64,000 nucleotides of DNA from Reticulitermes lucifugus (GCA_026260175.1 JAKCWW010000679.1:16757-80756); one strand, 5' to 3'. Positions 46,588-59,164 are shown, counted from the stretch's first letter. Notes: generated by a model not told the origin, from the sequence alone. Numbers and translations are program-made.

Positions 46588-48343
46588 GTGGTGAGGGGGG
46601 ATAGTTGGCACACTTTTAACGTTACAATTGTTCACATTTTTTGTGTATTCGTTAAGTTGAATGTAAGGGCACAGATGGCTAGTAACACTCGTGGGCTGCA
46701 ACCTGACCTACACACAATACACGCTGTTCGTAAGGAATAGGAGGGAGAGGCTTTTTCGCGAAACTCTGCACGTGTGCCAAACTGCCTCGCAGACGGTGCA
46801 AGTAGGCGTATGATAAAATACGTGAAAATCAAGATGCCAACTTTTCCAAGGTCTAAGGTAACAGACAATGATTAGTATAATTTTTCATAAAACAGTCTGT
46901 CAGATACAGGTTGTACACAACAACAGGCTGTTATTATGCTAGTAAAGTAGTTGAGAAAGAATAAAAAACGGCACAAAATTCAATACATTTAGTTAAATTA
47001 AAAAATGATATTGAAAGAAAAGGTAACTCCATATGACACTAGCCTACCACCAGCAATGTATGTTTTCATTCGAAATGAAGTGTTCCATTCCCATCATAGT
47101 GACATATTAAGCAAATACAGTTGGGACTGCTGTCAGTGCATTCTTCATGTGACCGCAACTTGCAATCTGCGCAATGAATCCTCATTTCTGTGGATGCGCC
47201 AAGACAACAGACGCAGGAAGTTTCCTCGGAGTCTTCTTCGTTAGTGTCGCCTGCAGTTTTGGATTTTTTTGGATTTTTGCTTTCTGCTTTTGTGCATCTC
47301 TCTTTAGATATGTGGCACGCTTCTCTTTCTTATTATTTAAGCACAGTTTTTCTCTCGGGTGCTCCGAGCTTTCTCTTGTACTGGGTGTCAAAGCATTTGT
47401 GACAGGGGTATCAGTCAATTTTCTTTTGTTCTTATTTACATTCTTACTCTTTTTGCGTACGGTTTAGGAAGGTTTCGAACGTCCTCTGGGGTAGCAGGAT
47501 GTGCTGCCACTTTGGAAGTAGGTGATGATTATTTGGGAGACTCATCAAATTCGCAGAAATTCACTGTTGCTATTGGAAACTGCTGCCTCCATAGGAGGGG
47601 CAGCTCTATCGGGAACGTAAGCTTCCATGAATTTTTCGTTTTAAAAAACGATCCCCGCTGAATAGGTACATTCCAGAGATCTGGAAATCTGTTTGGTATT
47701 TGGAGGAAAACGATTCAGACAATAAAGGTGTGTTGACGACAGACGGAATGTCATATATTGTCATTGTTGTGTCTGGATTGTTAGTTATGCAGGAATCAAA
47801 CGCGCGTTTCACATACGTCATAAGCGAACCTCTGACAGATCTTTCAAGAGGCTGGTGTTTATGACTGCAGTGCGGAGGGAAGATGAGGAAAGTCACAGCA
47901 TTCTGCTTGCAATAGTGTATTGTGTCTATGAGCAAATGTCAATCGTGGTTGTCTAGCAACGGAACTACTGGTCTCTCTTTCGAAGGCTTAGCACATGCCA
48001 CGAAATGTTGTTCATATCTTACAAAACATCCCCCCGTCATCCACCCGGACATTGTTGGTAAGGTGTTTTTTATGCTACCCCCTCCTCCCCTTTTGCATTA
48101 TCTTGCCAAAATACGAAAATAAATCTGACAATCCTTCGCCGTGCTCCTTGTTGACCTTCCATGTTTTCGCACAGCTCTCGCAGTGCGTCGGGGCGTGTGT
48201 TGCTCCTGTCTGACCTCTTCTTGCAAGTACGCATTATTCAGCTTCTTAAAAAGGAGATTAAAAGATCAGATTGGTAAAAAAATTAACCAGTAATTAACTA
48301 ACCGAAAGCGGGCAAGTTGACTAGCCCCCCTCTCCCTGACATA
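46588..48343 (-). mobile_element. pogo/Tigger-like DNA transposon, degenerate
   Basis: A broken pogo-type transposase gene lies between candidate terminal inverted repeats. The left end reads AGTGGTGAGGGGGGATAGTT (46588-46607); the right end, reverse complemented, reads GTCAGGGAGAGGGGGGCTAG (48340-48321). The shared core is GAGGGGGG-TAG. A TA dinucleotide lies next to each end, as expected for Tc1/mariner/pogo insertion. At about 1.75 kb it is shorter than a usual autonomous element, and the N-terminal DNA-binding (CENP-B-like HTH) part was not found. Confidence 0.75.
47098..48060 (-). pseudogene. pogo/Tigger-type DDE transposase, C-terminal half, broken
   Basis: Transposases of this family cut and paste the element. 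Minus-strand blocks in order: P-T-M-S-G-W-M (from about 48058); L-L-D-N-H-D at 47942-47959, with the second catalytic Asp; an in-frame TGA at 47939-47941; I-F-P-P-H-C-S-H-K-H-Q-P-L-E near 47860, where the third catalytic residue, normally Asp, is Glu 36 positions on; I-S-G-M-Y-L-F; then, after frameshifts, T-P-E-D-V-R-N-L-P-K; a basic linker L-T-D-T-P; and a Cys/His-rich end (47098-47215) beginning C-V-C-C with H-C-A-D-C and H-E-E-C, resembling a PHD-like finger. Several frameshifts and stops make it non-functional. The N-terminal half is missing. Confidence 0.88.
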
Positions 48344-48717
48344 TCCGACTGACTGAAGAGCCTAACATGAAATTGCATATCCCAGTATTCTGCCACTTAA
48401 AAGTATTCAGGCTTCTGTCGCAGCTGAAGTTAGAAGATCTTACCACTGGACACGTGACATAAACAATGTAAAATCTCGCTTTTGTGTCAGTGGGTTGGGT
48501 TTTTGACTGTAACATTCTGAATCACAACCAAGATGCGCGATTCAGTTTTGCAATGCTCTTCTATTTAATTTCAGAAATATCACCATGAAACAGGCTACAA
48601 AGTATTGTGGAAAATGCAATAAATATTTCAGGAGAAGTAAATTACACAAAATCATGGGTGAAAATTGCTTCGGGAGAGTGGACAAGGACGATTTATCTTG
48701 CGGAAGCCGATTTTGAG

Positions 48718-48896
48718 AAAGAATTTTATGGCAGCAGCTTGTAAAAATATGTTTTGCGGCAGCAGTTTGTGAGAATGGATTTTGTGGTACCAGATAGTGA
48801 GAATGGATTTTGTGGCAGCAGCTGCGATAATGGATTTTGTGGCAGCAGCTGCGAGAATGGATTTTGTGGCAACAGAGTGTGAGAATGGATTTTGTC
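48718..48896. repeat. minisatellite, about 27-30-base unit, six or more copies
   Basis: Tandem units around GAGAATGGATTTTGTGGCAG plus CAGCTGC-type spacers. Units in the centre are nearly identical and those at the left edge are diverged. On the minus strand it forms a Cys-Cys-His-Lys-Ile-His repeat open frame, which I regard as a by-product of a unit length divisible by three over part of the array. Confidence 0.9.
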
Positions 48897-48969
48897 CAGT
48901 CTGGAACTTCGGGTCTGGCGACGCTCATCTTTCAGGTTATTTTGACACAGGATTAGAAATTTAATAAAT

Positions 48970-50080
48970 AGGTTGTGCAACAGTACATACGCTAAAGAGT
49001 TTGCATTAATTACACTGAAGAACACAACTAACCTTGAGTTTTGTTAAAATTTCTCAGTAATTCAATATGTTACCAATTTCGCTATATAATGAAACTAATC
49101 CACCTTTATTAACAAACTTTTGATTTCACATTATACCTACAGTAACAACTTCCTAGAATTTTCAATGTTAGTTACTAACACTTAGATGGGGATAAATTTA
49201 GAGACGCACCGAACGGTTACATGGAATATGTTTCCTGTAAATTAATATTGATTTTGGAATTAGAAGCGGGCTTGAAAGACAATAGCTTTGCCTCAAATGT
49301 TTCACTATATACATCTTCACATAGCAACAATAGCTTCTTAATAATTATTGTTCCAAATTGTAAAATGTAACTAATAATTTTCAGTAATTCCACTAATTCG
49401 GCTACTTATTATTTTAAGGTTTTACTGGAGTCAGCGCAGTTTGATTCCCCTATTATAAATTCATGTGTACGTATTTCAATTCGGTTTTTTATTAATTTAT
49501 TTTTATACAATGAAATAAAACAGATGTAGTAGCTATTAAATTACATCTATACGCAGGATTTGACAATCACCGTTTCGTAAAGTCCTTACAATATCAACAC
49601 TTCGGACCATCAGCGTATTTGTGAATTTATCCTACAAAATAAATCATACAGTAGTTATAGACGCGTTTAAGATTTGTTTCTAAGCAAAATAATATATTCT
49701 TGACTCCATTGGTTTATTAGCTAATACCATCATAGGGTAACAACAAACAGAATTTGCGTGTTATCCACATTTTACAGCCTGTAAGGAAAAACTAATGAAC
49801 TGCACAATTATTGAAATGTTGCAGACCTTACAGTAACTTCTAGTAACATAAATTCCGTCACCATTAATCAACTCCACCGTGATGTAATATTCGAAGTAAT
49901 AAATTGACTTGTCTTCTAGTGGCGTGATGTTTGCATTAGATCTTACGAAAATTCGTTAATTGATTTCAAGGTGACGGGAGACATGCTGGAACATAGTGAT
50001 ACAATCTGTTCTATTTATAACCTAAGCAACATAAGTTACAAATTGACTAGCAGATATTTGTTTCTTCTATATTCATTTTG
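48970..50080. other. no recognisable feature
   Basis: AT-rich, no gene or nameable repeat. Confidence 0.45.
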
Positions 50081-50082
50081 AA

Positions 50083-50795
50083 GATGCTGTGGATTGGAAA
50101 AGAATGTTGTAAAAACTAAGGCAACGAGAATCTCAAGGCAACCATTTCCAGTAGAGATTATGATACGAGTATATAAAAAACAGCCGGATAATGTGATATA
50201 TTTCAACTATTTGGGTAGCATGATAACGAATGATGGAATATGTATACCTGAAATTAAATCCAGGATTGCCATGGCAAAAGCAGCATTCAACAAGAACGCT
50301 CTTTTCAGCAGAAAATTGGACTTAAATTTAAGGAAGAAACTAGTAAAGTGCTACATTTGGAGCATAGCTTTTTATGGTGCTGAAACGTGGACACTTCGGA
50401 AAGTAAATCAGAAGTACCTGGAAAGTTTTGAAATGTGGTGCTGGAGAAGGACGGAAAATATCATTTTGACCGATCGTGTGATGAACGAAGAAGTATTACT
50501 TAGAGTCAACAAGGAGAGGAATGTCTACGCACAATAAAAAGAAGGAAATCTAACTGGATTGGTCACATCTTGCGTAGGAACTGCCTTCTGAAACACGTTA
50601 TTGAAGGAAAGATAGAGGGAAGGATAGAAGTGATGGGAAGACGAGGAAGAAAATGTAAACAGCTACTGGATTGTCTTAAGGTAAAGTAAGGATACTGGAA
50701 ACCGAAAGCGGAAGTATTAGTTCGCACTCTGTGGAGAAGACGCTTAGTAAGAGACTATGGACCTGTCGCAGGACAGACAACAGAAAGAATGAATA
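50083..50795 (+). mobile_element. LINE-B C-terminal fragment (longest open frame in the window)
   Basis: A 147-codon frame (50094-50537) begins at V-K-T-K-A-T-R-I-S-R-Q-P, just after the reverse-transcriptase palm. It continues through Y-L-G-S-M-I-T-N-D-G, I-K-S-R-I-A-M-A-K, Y-G-A-E-T-W-T-L and M-W-C-W-R-R-T-E-N. One frameshift near 50530 shifts to T-I-K-R-R-K-S-N-W-I-G-H-I-L-R-R and G-R-R-G-R-K, followed by a stop at about 50687-50689. The same 3' terminal sequence as the 38745-39735 copy follows, ending in a GAATGAATAA tail. 5' truncated, no catalytic residues left. Confidence 0.92.
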
Positions 50796-50799
50796 ATAT

Positions 50800-53435
50800 A
50801 TTTATTGCTTCTTGTTACATAACAAAAACATTTTTGTCAATTACTGCGCTTCATGTAAAGTGTTTCAGATCTGGATACCACCAGTGATAAAGAACAAGTT
50901 TTCGGTGAGTGAAAATCGAGCACTCTGTCCTTGGTAATGCGCCTGAATGCATTTTATTTCACGTTCAATAGAATACGGTCCTGTAATTTTAAATCTTAAA
51001 CTTCAGTGTCTCTCCAAAACCTCCTCTGTCTCTGCAATACTGCTAATTCCCATTTCGGGCCCTACTAATCAGGAAGAATTCAGTTTCTTTAGCGGTTTTC
51101 AGAATTGTTGCCTGAAAATACCAAGAAAACATGAAAGGTGGTCTGACATTATTCCCTCTGTTTTGAGCTCTTCCTGATATGCATATTCCTATTTTCTCTT
51201 TACATTTTATGTTTTCCTTCGTCTTTATCTTCTTCGTCTTTTCTTCATCTTCCCCTCGACATTTTCCTCGTTCTCGTCCTCCTCCTTCCTTACCTCAGTC
51301 CTGTCATTCTCCTTCTAAGGAAGGAAGGTTGCCTTGAGCGCATGTAACCATCAGCTGCTCAGAATGTCTTTCAGTAACGTCAATCACGAAGTGACGTCGT
51401 ACACAACAGACAGCAATTTACGTACAGTTTACCCCTTGTGTTATTATATTTTCATATATTTAATTTTAATATTAGGCTAATTTTATTGCAACAATTTAAG
51501 ATGTAAAATGTGTGCAGAAGTACACTGGTACACATTGGTAGAGAAATCTTTTATGTCGGTAAAGCTCTAGAACAATAAGACAGCGACACTCACTATGAAT
51601 ATAGACTACGTTACGTACTGTAGTGCCAGTTTCTTTCATTTATCCACATCAATACTCTCTTTGTACATTCAGAGGAGAATCTTATACGAAAGTACCTTTA
51701 TTTTGAGGCCTCAGAGAATGAATCATATTTATGGACGGGGTAACTGAGTTATCGGAGAAGAACACAAAGCAGAATTAAACATTCCATAGAGTATATTTTC
51801 TGTGACATTAAAAAACCTTCCTCTCAAACTCGTGTCTTCTCCAAAATACGCACAATTTTTATCAAGTTTAATTACTGGTTTCTACGTTTCTGAATCAGAT
51901 CTCGGGCTTAAAGGACTTATATATGTCAGAATAAACTTTGAAAATTATAACTTCAATATAGAGATTAATTATACTTTAATCTGGCTTGCAAAACGAAATA
52001 AGTTTTTAGAGAAATTATTTCACGTAAGACCAAGGCTATAAGGAGCACTGTCTACGAGAACATAAGTTACAATAGAGTTTCAAGAAAGAGGCGTTTTTAC
52101 ATTAATTTATTTGTGAAGAGCCTTTCCTTGAACTGAGATTGAGATCACTGGGCAACGTATAGTCGCAGACGGACAGAAGACTCAGATTTTGCAAAAGAGG
52201 AAGTGTAAGATTTACGTCGTCTAATTATCTTCGCCTTTTGGCATCATTTCTGATGTCTGCTGCTTCTTCCAGAACCGAGTCAGCTGATTAATAATGGCTC
52301 CTCTTTAAAATACTTTTGGGAGTCAAGCAGGGAAAGACCCAACACTTTTTTACCATAACAAGCACGCGTTGATGATCTCTACGTAAATTGATATCAGCTC
52401 AAGAACATTTTTCTCAAACATATGTAACACTGCTAAAATATCGAATAAATTTATCCCTTACTTTTAATTTCATATTCTCAAAAAGCGTACCCAGTGCTGT
52501 GTAATTACATTCATATTAACCAGGTGTTTTATATTGTACTTGATTCAACTTTTTCCCTCTATTGTTGACGTTTAATTACAAAGCACTGGGAAGAATATTG
52601 AACCTAAAAAAAGGAAATTAACGAAGGGGTTAATAATACAACGTAACAAGGAGTTTATATGATTTGTACTCTTCCCCTCATAGAGTATGCTGATTCTGTC
52701 AGAACTGTATCAGAGCAGATGAAGAGGTATGAAGATGCAATGTGCAACTTGAGTGTGAAATAAACATAAATTACTTCTGAAAAGTTTAAGGGAACAGAAA
52801 ATTTGGAGATAAACTTGTAGAAAGGAGAGTATTAAAAAACTTACTGGAGACAAATACTTGAGATGTTTGCAATGGATTTAACTAGTTCAGAGTAAAGTTC
52901 TTGGGAAAATGAAATTGAAAGTTATGGCTCCATGAAAGGTACAGGTTCTTAAACAGTTGAGACACCCCCTAGTATTCAAGAAAGAACATACACAATATAG
53001 CTGCTTCTTCAGATAATCTTTTTTCAGCTTTTTCTTTTCCTATAAATTAACATATTGCTTGTGTATCCAAATTGGGAATAAGTTAGAGGTTTTCACGATT
53101 TCTTGTAGGAAAGATACGCCATTGTAGGCGACACTTCAATTTTCTGCAATCCTAATATTACGACAAACCCAAAGACATCGTTAGGTGGGGGCGACATTAA
53201 AGCCACGGAGTACGGCGATTCGTCGAAAATATGTAATGTCTTTAGGTAATGCAAAACAAGGATATAGCGGTTCCATAGAACTACTCAATCATCCGAAGAA
53301 GGCTTATGTAAAGTGACAGGAGGATGGATAATAAACATACTTACAAATTCCTTATGAGGTGCTTTTTTTGTAAGTGAACAAACATGGAGATTGGACGAAA
53401 ATAAGCAGGAATCTCTTATTGCTTTAACGTAGACA
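50800..53435. other. no gene; polypyrimidine tract at 51185-51310
   Basis: A C/T-rich + strand tract (CTTCGTC, CCTCCTTCC units) lies at about 51185-51310. Otherwise AT-rich and unrecognised. Confidence 0.45.
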
Positions 53436-53437
53436 TA

Positions 53438-53603
53438 TTCATTCATTCATTCTGCAGTCTGTCTTACGACAGATCCGTAGCCTCTTCTAAAGCTAGTTCT
53501 CCACATGACGCAATCTAGTGCTCCCTCTTTCAATTTCAAGTATCTTCTCTTTTCTTTAAGGTCATCCAGTAGCTGCTTACTTCTTCTCCCTCGTCTTCGG
53601 AAC
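53438..53603 (-). mobile_element. LINE-B 3' end, third copy
   Basis: Minus-strand DNA contains GAAGACGAGGGAGAAGAAG, CAGCTACTGGATGACCTTAA, CTAGATTGCGTCATGTGGAG and GAGGCTACGGATCTGTCGTA. These are the same blocks, in order, as the 3' ends of the two + strand LINE-B copies. It ends in a (GAAT)n tail at 53438-53452. About 165 bases, 5' truncated. Confidence 0.85.
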
Positions 53604-53899
53604 TCAAATTAAGTTCGTACTGCTGACGTTACTAGTACTGACATTGGAGGACTGGGCCGACAGTATGTGCGTTATTCCGTTATGATATCCCATGTACCAA
53701 ACTGCGTTTCTTTGATAGGTTTTACATTTAATCACCTTTAAATTATTTGACATTAGCAACACAATTTGCATTGCATTTATTCGTGCTTTGTTCAGCAATG
53801 TAATTCATAACTCATATTATTTTGAGTTGGAATATTCCGGAATTTTCTTAGATTGGCCGAGGAAAATATAGAATAACACCAGAAAAGACATCCGGTATT

Positions 53900-53965
53900 T
53901 GGAACTGGATTTTAAACGGTACCCTTTGATTCCGAAGCAGGTGTTTTAACCACTGACTACGACGT
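53900..53965 (-). repeat. tRNA-like SINE head, decayed
   Basis: Minus strand: A-box-like TAGTCAGTGGTTAAAACACC, a tRNA-like middle, and GGGTACCGTTTAAAATCCAG in place of the B box. This layout is typical of insect tRNA-derived SINEs. Body not recognised. Confidence 0.5.
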
Positions 53966-53969
53966 TCTG

Positions 53970-55680
53970 TGCAGGATTTATAAGAGTTCAAGGATGTTCG
54001 TTACAGAAGTGACTTTACGCCTTCAGTCAGGAAAACCTGTTTAAGTCAGTAAAAGGCCTAGCTGCTTGCTGGGCGACACTGCTGAAAGAGAAAATGCCTT
54101 GAAGTCTTAAGTGTTTCTGGCATACTGCACTGAGTTACTGAGTGGGTGGTTGCCGACGTTTCTAGACAGCATAGTGCTCTCATCTGCAGTGGTAGTGTGT
54201 CCAATGAAGAACGTCGACAAATGTAGATATCTAAATAGATAAGGTAGTGCGACCGGTGGTTGGTTGGCCGAACGAGGATCAGCGCGAGGGACAGGATGTG
54301 TGTTTGTGACGTAGTAACGTGGCAAGTTGGAGGTACGTTGAAGACTGATGTCTTCCCTACGATCCAGTTCCGAGATCAAGAGTATTTTTTTTTTTTTGGA
54401 AATTTTGAATTTTGGTGGTTTTTCTCAATCGCCCCGTGCCATTTCTGGATAATAGCTTCATATATGTCGTTACCGCTTCCTTCACAGTCCTTTAATTTGA
54501 AACAAATATTATTGCCCTTTAAAATCATCTAAAGAAAATTTGCCTCTGCAGTTGACGCAGCATCGAAATTCATGTAACTGTTCACACACTGCCCGATAAA
54601 CTTTCTTGGGATAGTGCCTAAGTGCGGATAATTTTCTCATGATATTAGTGTTATTCTTGTTGATTGATAACGAGCCGAAACCTTTTGGATTTCAAATAAA
54701 GTGTACCTGGATTTTAAATTGTTGCACTGAATTGGTTTACAGGGTAATAAAATATTACAAAATGACACAGATAGCTTTGCTTCCTAAATTTTTTTACATA
54801 TTTTTCCTTCTGTTTTTTGGACACCAATTGCAAAGTTATGTTCATTGTTACTGGACTACTTCACAACTGCAGCTTTATGTAACGTGGATTGAGTCTAGCA
54901 GAATGTAACGATTGTGTGGACTCGTTAGAAAGTAGTGTTATTAGTTTCTTCTAAGCTTAACATTTTTGCTGACCAATCGAAGAAAGAAATAAAGGGCTTC
55001 AGGTCTTAGAACTAATCCCGAATTTCCTGAATAGGAAACAAGGGTGCCAATTATTCTGCAAGGCTTCTATCTGTTTTGGTTATTTCGAACTGTCCTGTTG
55101 AATGTTACGAATATGAACACAGTTTTATTTTCCTCAGCTGCGCCACATATGTTGACACACTTTTTTACAAAAGAAATAATGATTGATCTGTCTCATCACT
55201 TTGTAGGGTTTCTGTTAGCTAAATTTCCTTTAAAATCCTCATTCAAAAAGGAAATAATTCCGAAATTGTGACATAAACGTATCTGCATCACGTTACACAA
55301 GTTAGATTGATTTGCGTCACAGACAACATGAATGTATCGGTTTATATTACAGCAGACTACAACAAAAATATAAACAATTGGTATTCTGCTTGCAGAAATA
55401 TTGGCTTTCCTACAATAAAATGACGTATGGCTTTCATAACTGCGGGAATATGACATGAATGGAAATAATACTGACGTAACCGTCACAATTGGCTGCTATA
55501 GTATCGTTTTTATGATTCTGTCACATGTTTGAGGCTGTGTGACAAACTGAAATACAGACTGTACGGAAAAACCTTTCCTTCCTAAATAATATATCTTGTA
55601 TTTGGCTTTTGTTGCGTCCAGCAGCATTAATCGTTCATTTCAGGAGATTAGGATATTTGTAATTTCGATGTTCCAAGGTT
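53970..55680. other. no recognisable feature
   Basis: Contains a T13-type homopolymer near 54387. Open frames of about 90 codons at 54107-54379, 54260-54532 and 54639-54908 overlap on both strands and show no domain. Confidence 0.4.
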
Positions 55681-55689
55681 ATTGCAGCA

Positions 55690-56175
55690 GTCCTCAATAA
55701 TAACCAGGTACGTCCTTCAACTTTTCCCTAACGTCAGCTGCACTTTTCCCTTTTCTACCTATGTCTCCTGCATGTCGGCCTTTAATTCAGCCACCTATCT
55801 GATCTACTATTTGTTCCGATTCTATTCCTACCCAAAGTTGTTTCGATTTGTATTTGTAAATATTTTCTCCTGCAATCGTTTTATCTACAGTCCTATTCTT
55901 ATTTCTTTGTTTGGTCTTCGATTATTTCTCGTGCATCCTTTCACTGACCGTAAGAAATCTATTTCTGGTGATTCTTTTCTGCTTACATCTTTCTCCCTCC
56001 TCATCCATATTTCAGAGCCACAGGTTCCTACGTGTTCTGCTAGGAGCGTATAAAATTTGAGGTATGTTGCTTTAGTCATATTCATCAACAGTGGAACAAA
56101 GTCAATGTATGGCCTGTTCCTTCTGTATAAGTATACACGTCTCCATTCTTCGTTCGACCTACATACACTACCTTG
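55690..56175 (-). mobile_element. LINE fragment, distinct lineage (LINE-D)
   Basis: Minus-strand open frame with L-K-F-Y at about 56060, then C-G-S-E-I-W (normally Y-G-S-E-x-W), then F-L-R-S-V-K-G-C-T and N-K-E-I-R. This is the connection region after the reverse transcriptase in non-LTR elements. After a stop and frameshift, I-Y-K-Y-K-S-K and D-I-G-R-K-G-K-S continue the order I.EY+.+W...GRRDIGRPRKRW. The sequence differs from LINE-A and LINE-B. Dead and 5' truncated. Confidence 0.75.
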
Positions 56176-56204
56176 GCAATGAGTGTATCCTTCATTCATA
56201 AAGA

Positions 56205-58490
56205 CTCCTGTGCCCGTTTACTTCGATAATCCACAATAATTATATTTAAATTTTACGAATTTATTTCTTCTCATATTTCGTCATTAGTTTTATGGTCCTA
56301 TAATTTATAATTTACAACTTACTTCAGAAACGTCACCCTCGCCACTTCTTCTTTCTTGCTGCTTTAATAATGTACAATTATCACTCCCATGGATTTTATG
56401 TTGCTTCAGTTCTTTGCATAATGTTCCTCGCATTGTTTCAAACAGCATTTGAGAGTCTGTAATCGTAATCATGAGTAACGGTTTATGACATAAAAGACCA
56501 CCAAAACAGTTTTTATTCACTCATAATATTGATCCAAAAATTTACTTACGGTGACTAAGTCGAGGAACATTACGTCAAAAGCATATGTATCATGCATGGG
56601 CCACGAGAAGTATAGGCCTATATAGTAAGTAATTTGCTCGTAAGTTCTGTTCGGAAGAGATCACTTTCTGAGAGCTAGGCATAGACTGAAGGAAGATAGG
56701 GAGAGGGTGGGGACTGCGTTTTACTCAGCCATGATAGTCTAATCTCCGACTTTTGTTGAGTCGGTAATCAGTATTTGTTTTCGTAAAAGCCCGGAAGTTT
56801 TAACTACGTCTATGGCTACTCATATTAACTCTTCAAAAAAAAACACCCTGGGAAATTTTTTCAGTTAATTGATAAATTATTACACAGAATCTAAAATAAT
56901 ATGAATTTCAAATTTTAAAATTTTCATACACAATTACCTCATTATATTGGCATTAATTTAATTAAAATAACTATCTTATTTAATTCACTGTTTTACCCTT
57001 ATCACCAGCAACTGTACAGAAATATGTGGTAACTGCAGTCATTAAACAGGGTGTAGTACAGTGAAAACAGGTCACATGTTTTAACGTCGCGTAACAAAGT
57101 GTGTGCTAAGCTGCAAAACATGTAGATGAATGTTACACCAGAACACCCATTTGGAGAAATTAGGGAACGTGAGGCTGTGTAATTTCTGATGATGTTAGGG
57201 ATGTGAGTGCTGGTAAGGCAGGAACTATAGCTTTTATACTCTTCATATACGAGGCGAAACAATGCATCCCTCGCGTAAAAAACAACGTAGCTTAATTTAT
57301 GTTTGTGTCTTAAGAAACGAATTTAATAGGTGTAAAGTATGGCTGTCTTAAGTGCAACTGAATGCAGATTATTTCGACATTTAACACATTCCTAGAACGA
57401 TGTCACTCTCTTCTGTCATATCTCGACAACACTACTGGCTACCTGAGGGGTTTTGTATCTACCTTCTGTCACCACAGTGTTGCATAATACGAGGTTTGGT
57501 GTTCTCACAACGACAGTGCTGAAAATTGAAGTCTTATGGGATCTGATGCCGTGTTTTTGAGCGAGTAGTCCCAGATGCTTCAAAGCATCGTCGTACCTTC
57601 ATCTTCAGGGTAAAGCAGCCCAAGGAAAATATCTCACTCACTTTTTTCATCATTTTTCATGTGCGTTACTAAACCTGTGCCTTTAAGAGCTTCGTTAAGT
57701 CATCTTTCATCGAAGCTACTTCCGAAAATGAGGGCCATTTGATGTAGGACTAATATATGTTGTAGATCAGTGTGCTGAATCTCGGACACCGGTCTAAAAT
57801 ATTTCTTTCGGGATTTTACTCAGTTACCGCGAACATATACTGGAAAACCTTTGATTTTTTTTAGAATGCACCACAGTGTTTCTGGTATATTTAAAGACGT
57901 TTCGAAGAATAGTGCTGCCTGCATCTTGTGGATAGAGACTTCATACATGACTTAACGACGTAGTTCCATTGTACGCATTGTGTTTAAACTTGTGTCACTT
58001 AATAGTCCCATTACGTGGTTTGTATAGCGAGGCTTATTCCATTTTGAAATAGCCTACTAATGCAATAGTTTACATATGTAGCCTAACACTTTCATTTAAA
58101 CTGGCGCCAGATATCCTTTCAAAAGTGGACCTACACTCATAAAATCATTGAGTGTGTAATGGGTACACTGCCATAAAGTTAGTGATATATATCGTCGACT
58201 GGACTCCATTTATAGCATTTTGGCGCCGTTATGCAAGTAAATTCGTCCTTCCGTACAGTGTACTGTTACCAGTTGCCCTCGGTGTCATTTTGAAACCCGA
58301 CAGTTTTTAAAATCGTGGTTCACATTACACCCACTCTGTATTTATAGACTTCATTTTGCTCAAACACCTACCTTCCAGACGTCACTGACACGGAAGAAGC
58401 CCATCAATGAGAAGTGAGTGTTTTGTGAATGATGAAGGTGTGAAAAGTGTAAATGGTATTGTTGTAGCGACTAAGGTAAGGTATGGGAGA
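56205..58490. other. no recognisable feature
   Basis: AT-rich; no gene or nameable repeat. Confidence 0.45.
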
Positions 58491-58499
58491 CTAATTATT

Positions 58500-58690
58500 T
58501 GTAGACAGTGGCAGGGACTTTTCTCTTCGCCACCATTGCAGACTGAGTCTGGGGCTTACCCACCTTCCTGTCCAATAGATAACGACCCATGTTTCCCCGG
58601 AAATAAAACAGACGGGGCGTGAAGCTGACAGCTGTCCACCAACTGGTGCCGAGGATATGGATGAATAAAGCTATGTCACTCCTAATTTCT
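58500..58690 (+). repeat. dispersed repeat B, copy 2
   Basis: The + frame reads F-S-S-P-P, then S-G-A-Y-P-P-S-C-P, then F-P-G-N-K-T-D-G-A. The DNA GGGGCGTGAAGCTGACAGCT and AACTGGTGCCGAGGA follow. The latter part is shared with 15284-15395. Element class and function unknown. Confidence 0.5.
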
Positions 58691-58734
58691 GCTCTTCGAG
58701 CAGCTGTGCTCAGTTAAGCGCCACCTTATATTTA

Positions 58735-58860
58735 CGTCATCTCTATTCTGCTTTTCTTATTTTCCTTTTCCGTCCCATCCTTCATTTGCTTTCACTTCAT
58801 TTTCTGCTTTTCATACTACACTTCCTCTTTGTTACATTACTACTTGTATTTTGTTTCCAT
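58735..58860. repeat. polypyrimidine tract
   Basis: C/T-biased + strand stretch (CTTTTCTTATTTTCC, CACTTCCTCTTTG). Similar to those at 30040, 42205, 51185 and 59165. Confidence 0.5.
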
Positions 58861-58900
58861 ATGGCTCGTACACGTTAACGCACATATTATTCCTTATATA

Positions 58901-59152
58901 TTTTTCCATGGCGCGACAGCCCCTAGTGGGCCAGGCCCTCCTCATTGTTGAGGCTTCACGATCACACTCAGACACACCACACTTGATAGGACTCCTCTGG
59001 ACGAGTGATCAGACTGTCGCAGAGACCTCTACCTGACAGCACACCACATATTCAAGACACAGACATCCATGCCACCGGCCGGATTCGAATCCGCAATCCC
59101 AGCAAGCGAGCGGCCGCAGACCCACGCCTTAGATAGCGCGGCCGCTGGGATT
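58901..59152 (-). mobile_element. SINE-1, full-length copy, minus strand
   Basis: Complete match in block order to the 26975-27227 copy: 3' end TTTTTCCATGGCGCGACAGC, body ATAGGACTCCTCTGGACGAG, B box (reverse complement) GGATTCGAATCC, head CCCACGCCTTAGATAGCGCG and GGCCGCTGGGAT. Flanks TTCCTTATAT (left) and TCTTCTTATAT (right) suggest an imperfect target duplication. The B box here is better preserved than in the 26975 copy. Confidence 0.9.
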
Positions 59153-59164
59153 GTCTTCTTATAT

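Noticed and set aside
48542-48928. 128-codon minus-strand frame with Cys-Cys-His-Lys repeats resembling zinc fingers
   Set aside because: Produced by the minisatellite; Cys/His spacing does not fit any zinc-finger class.
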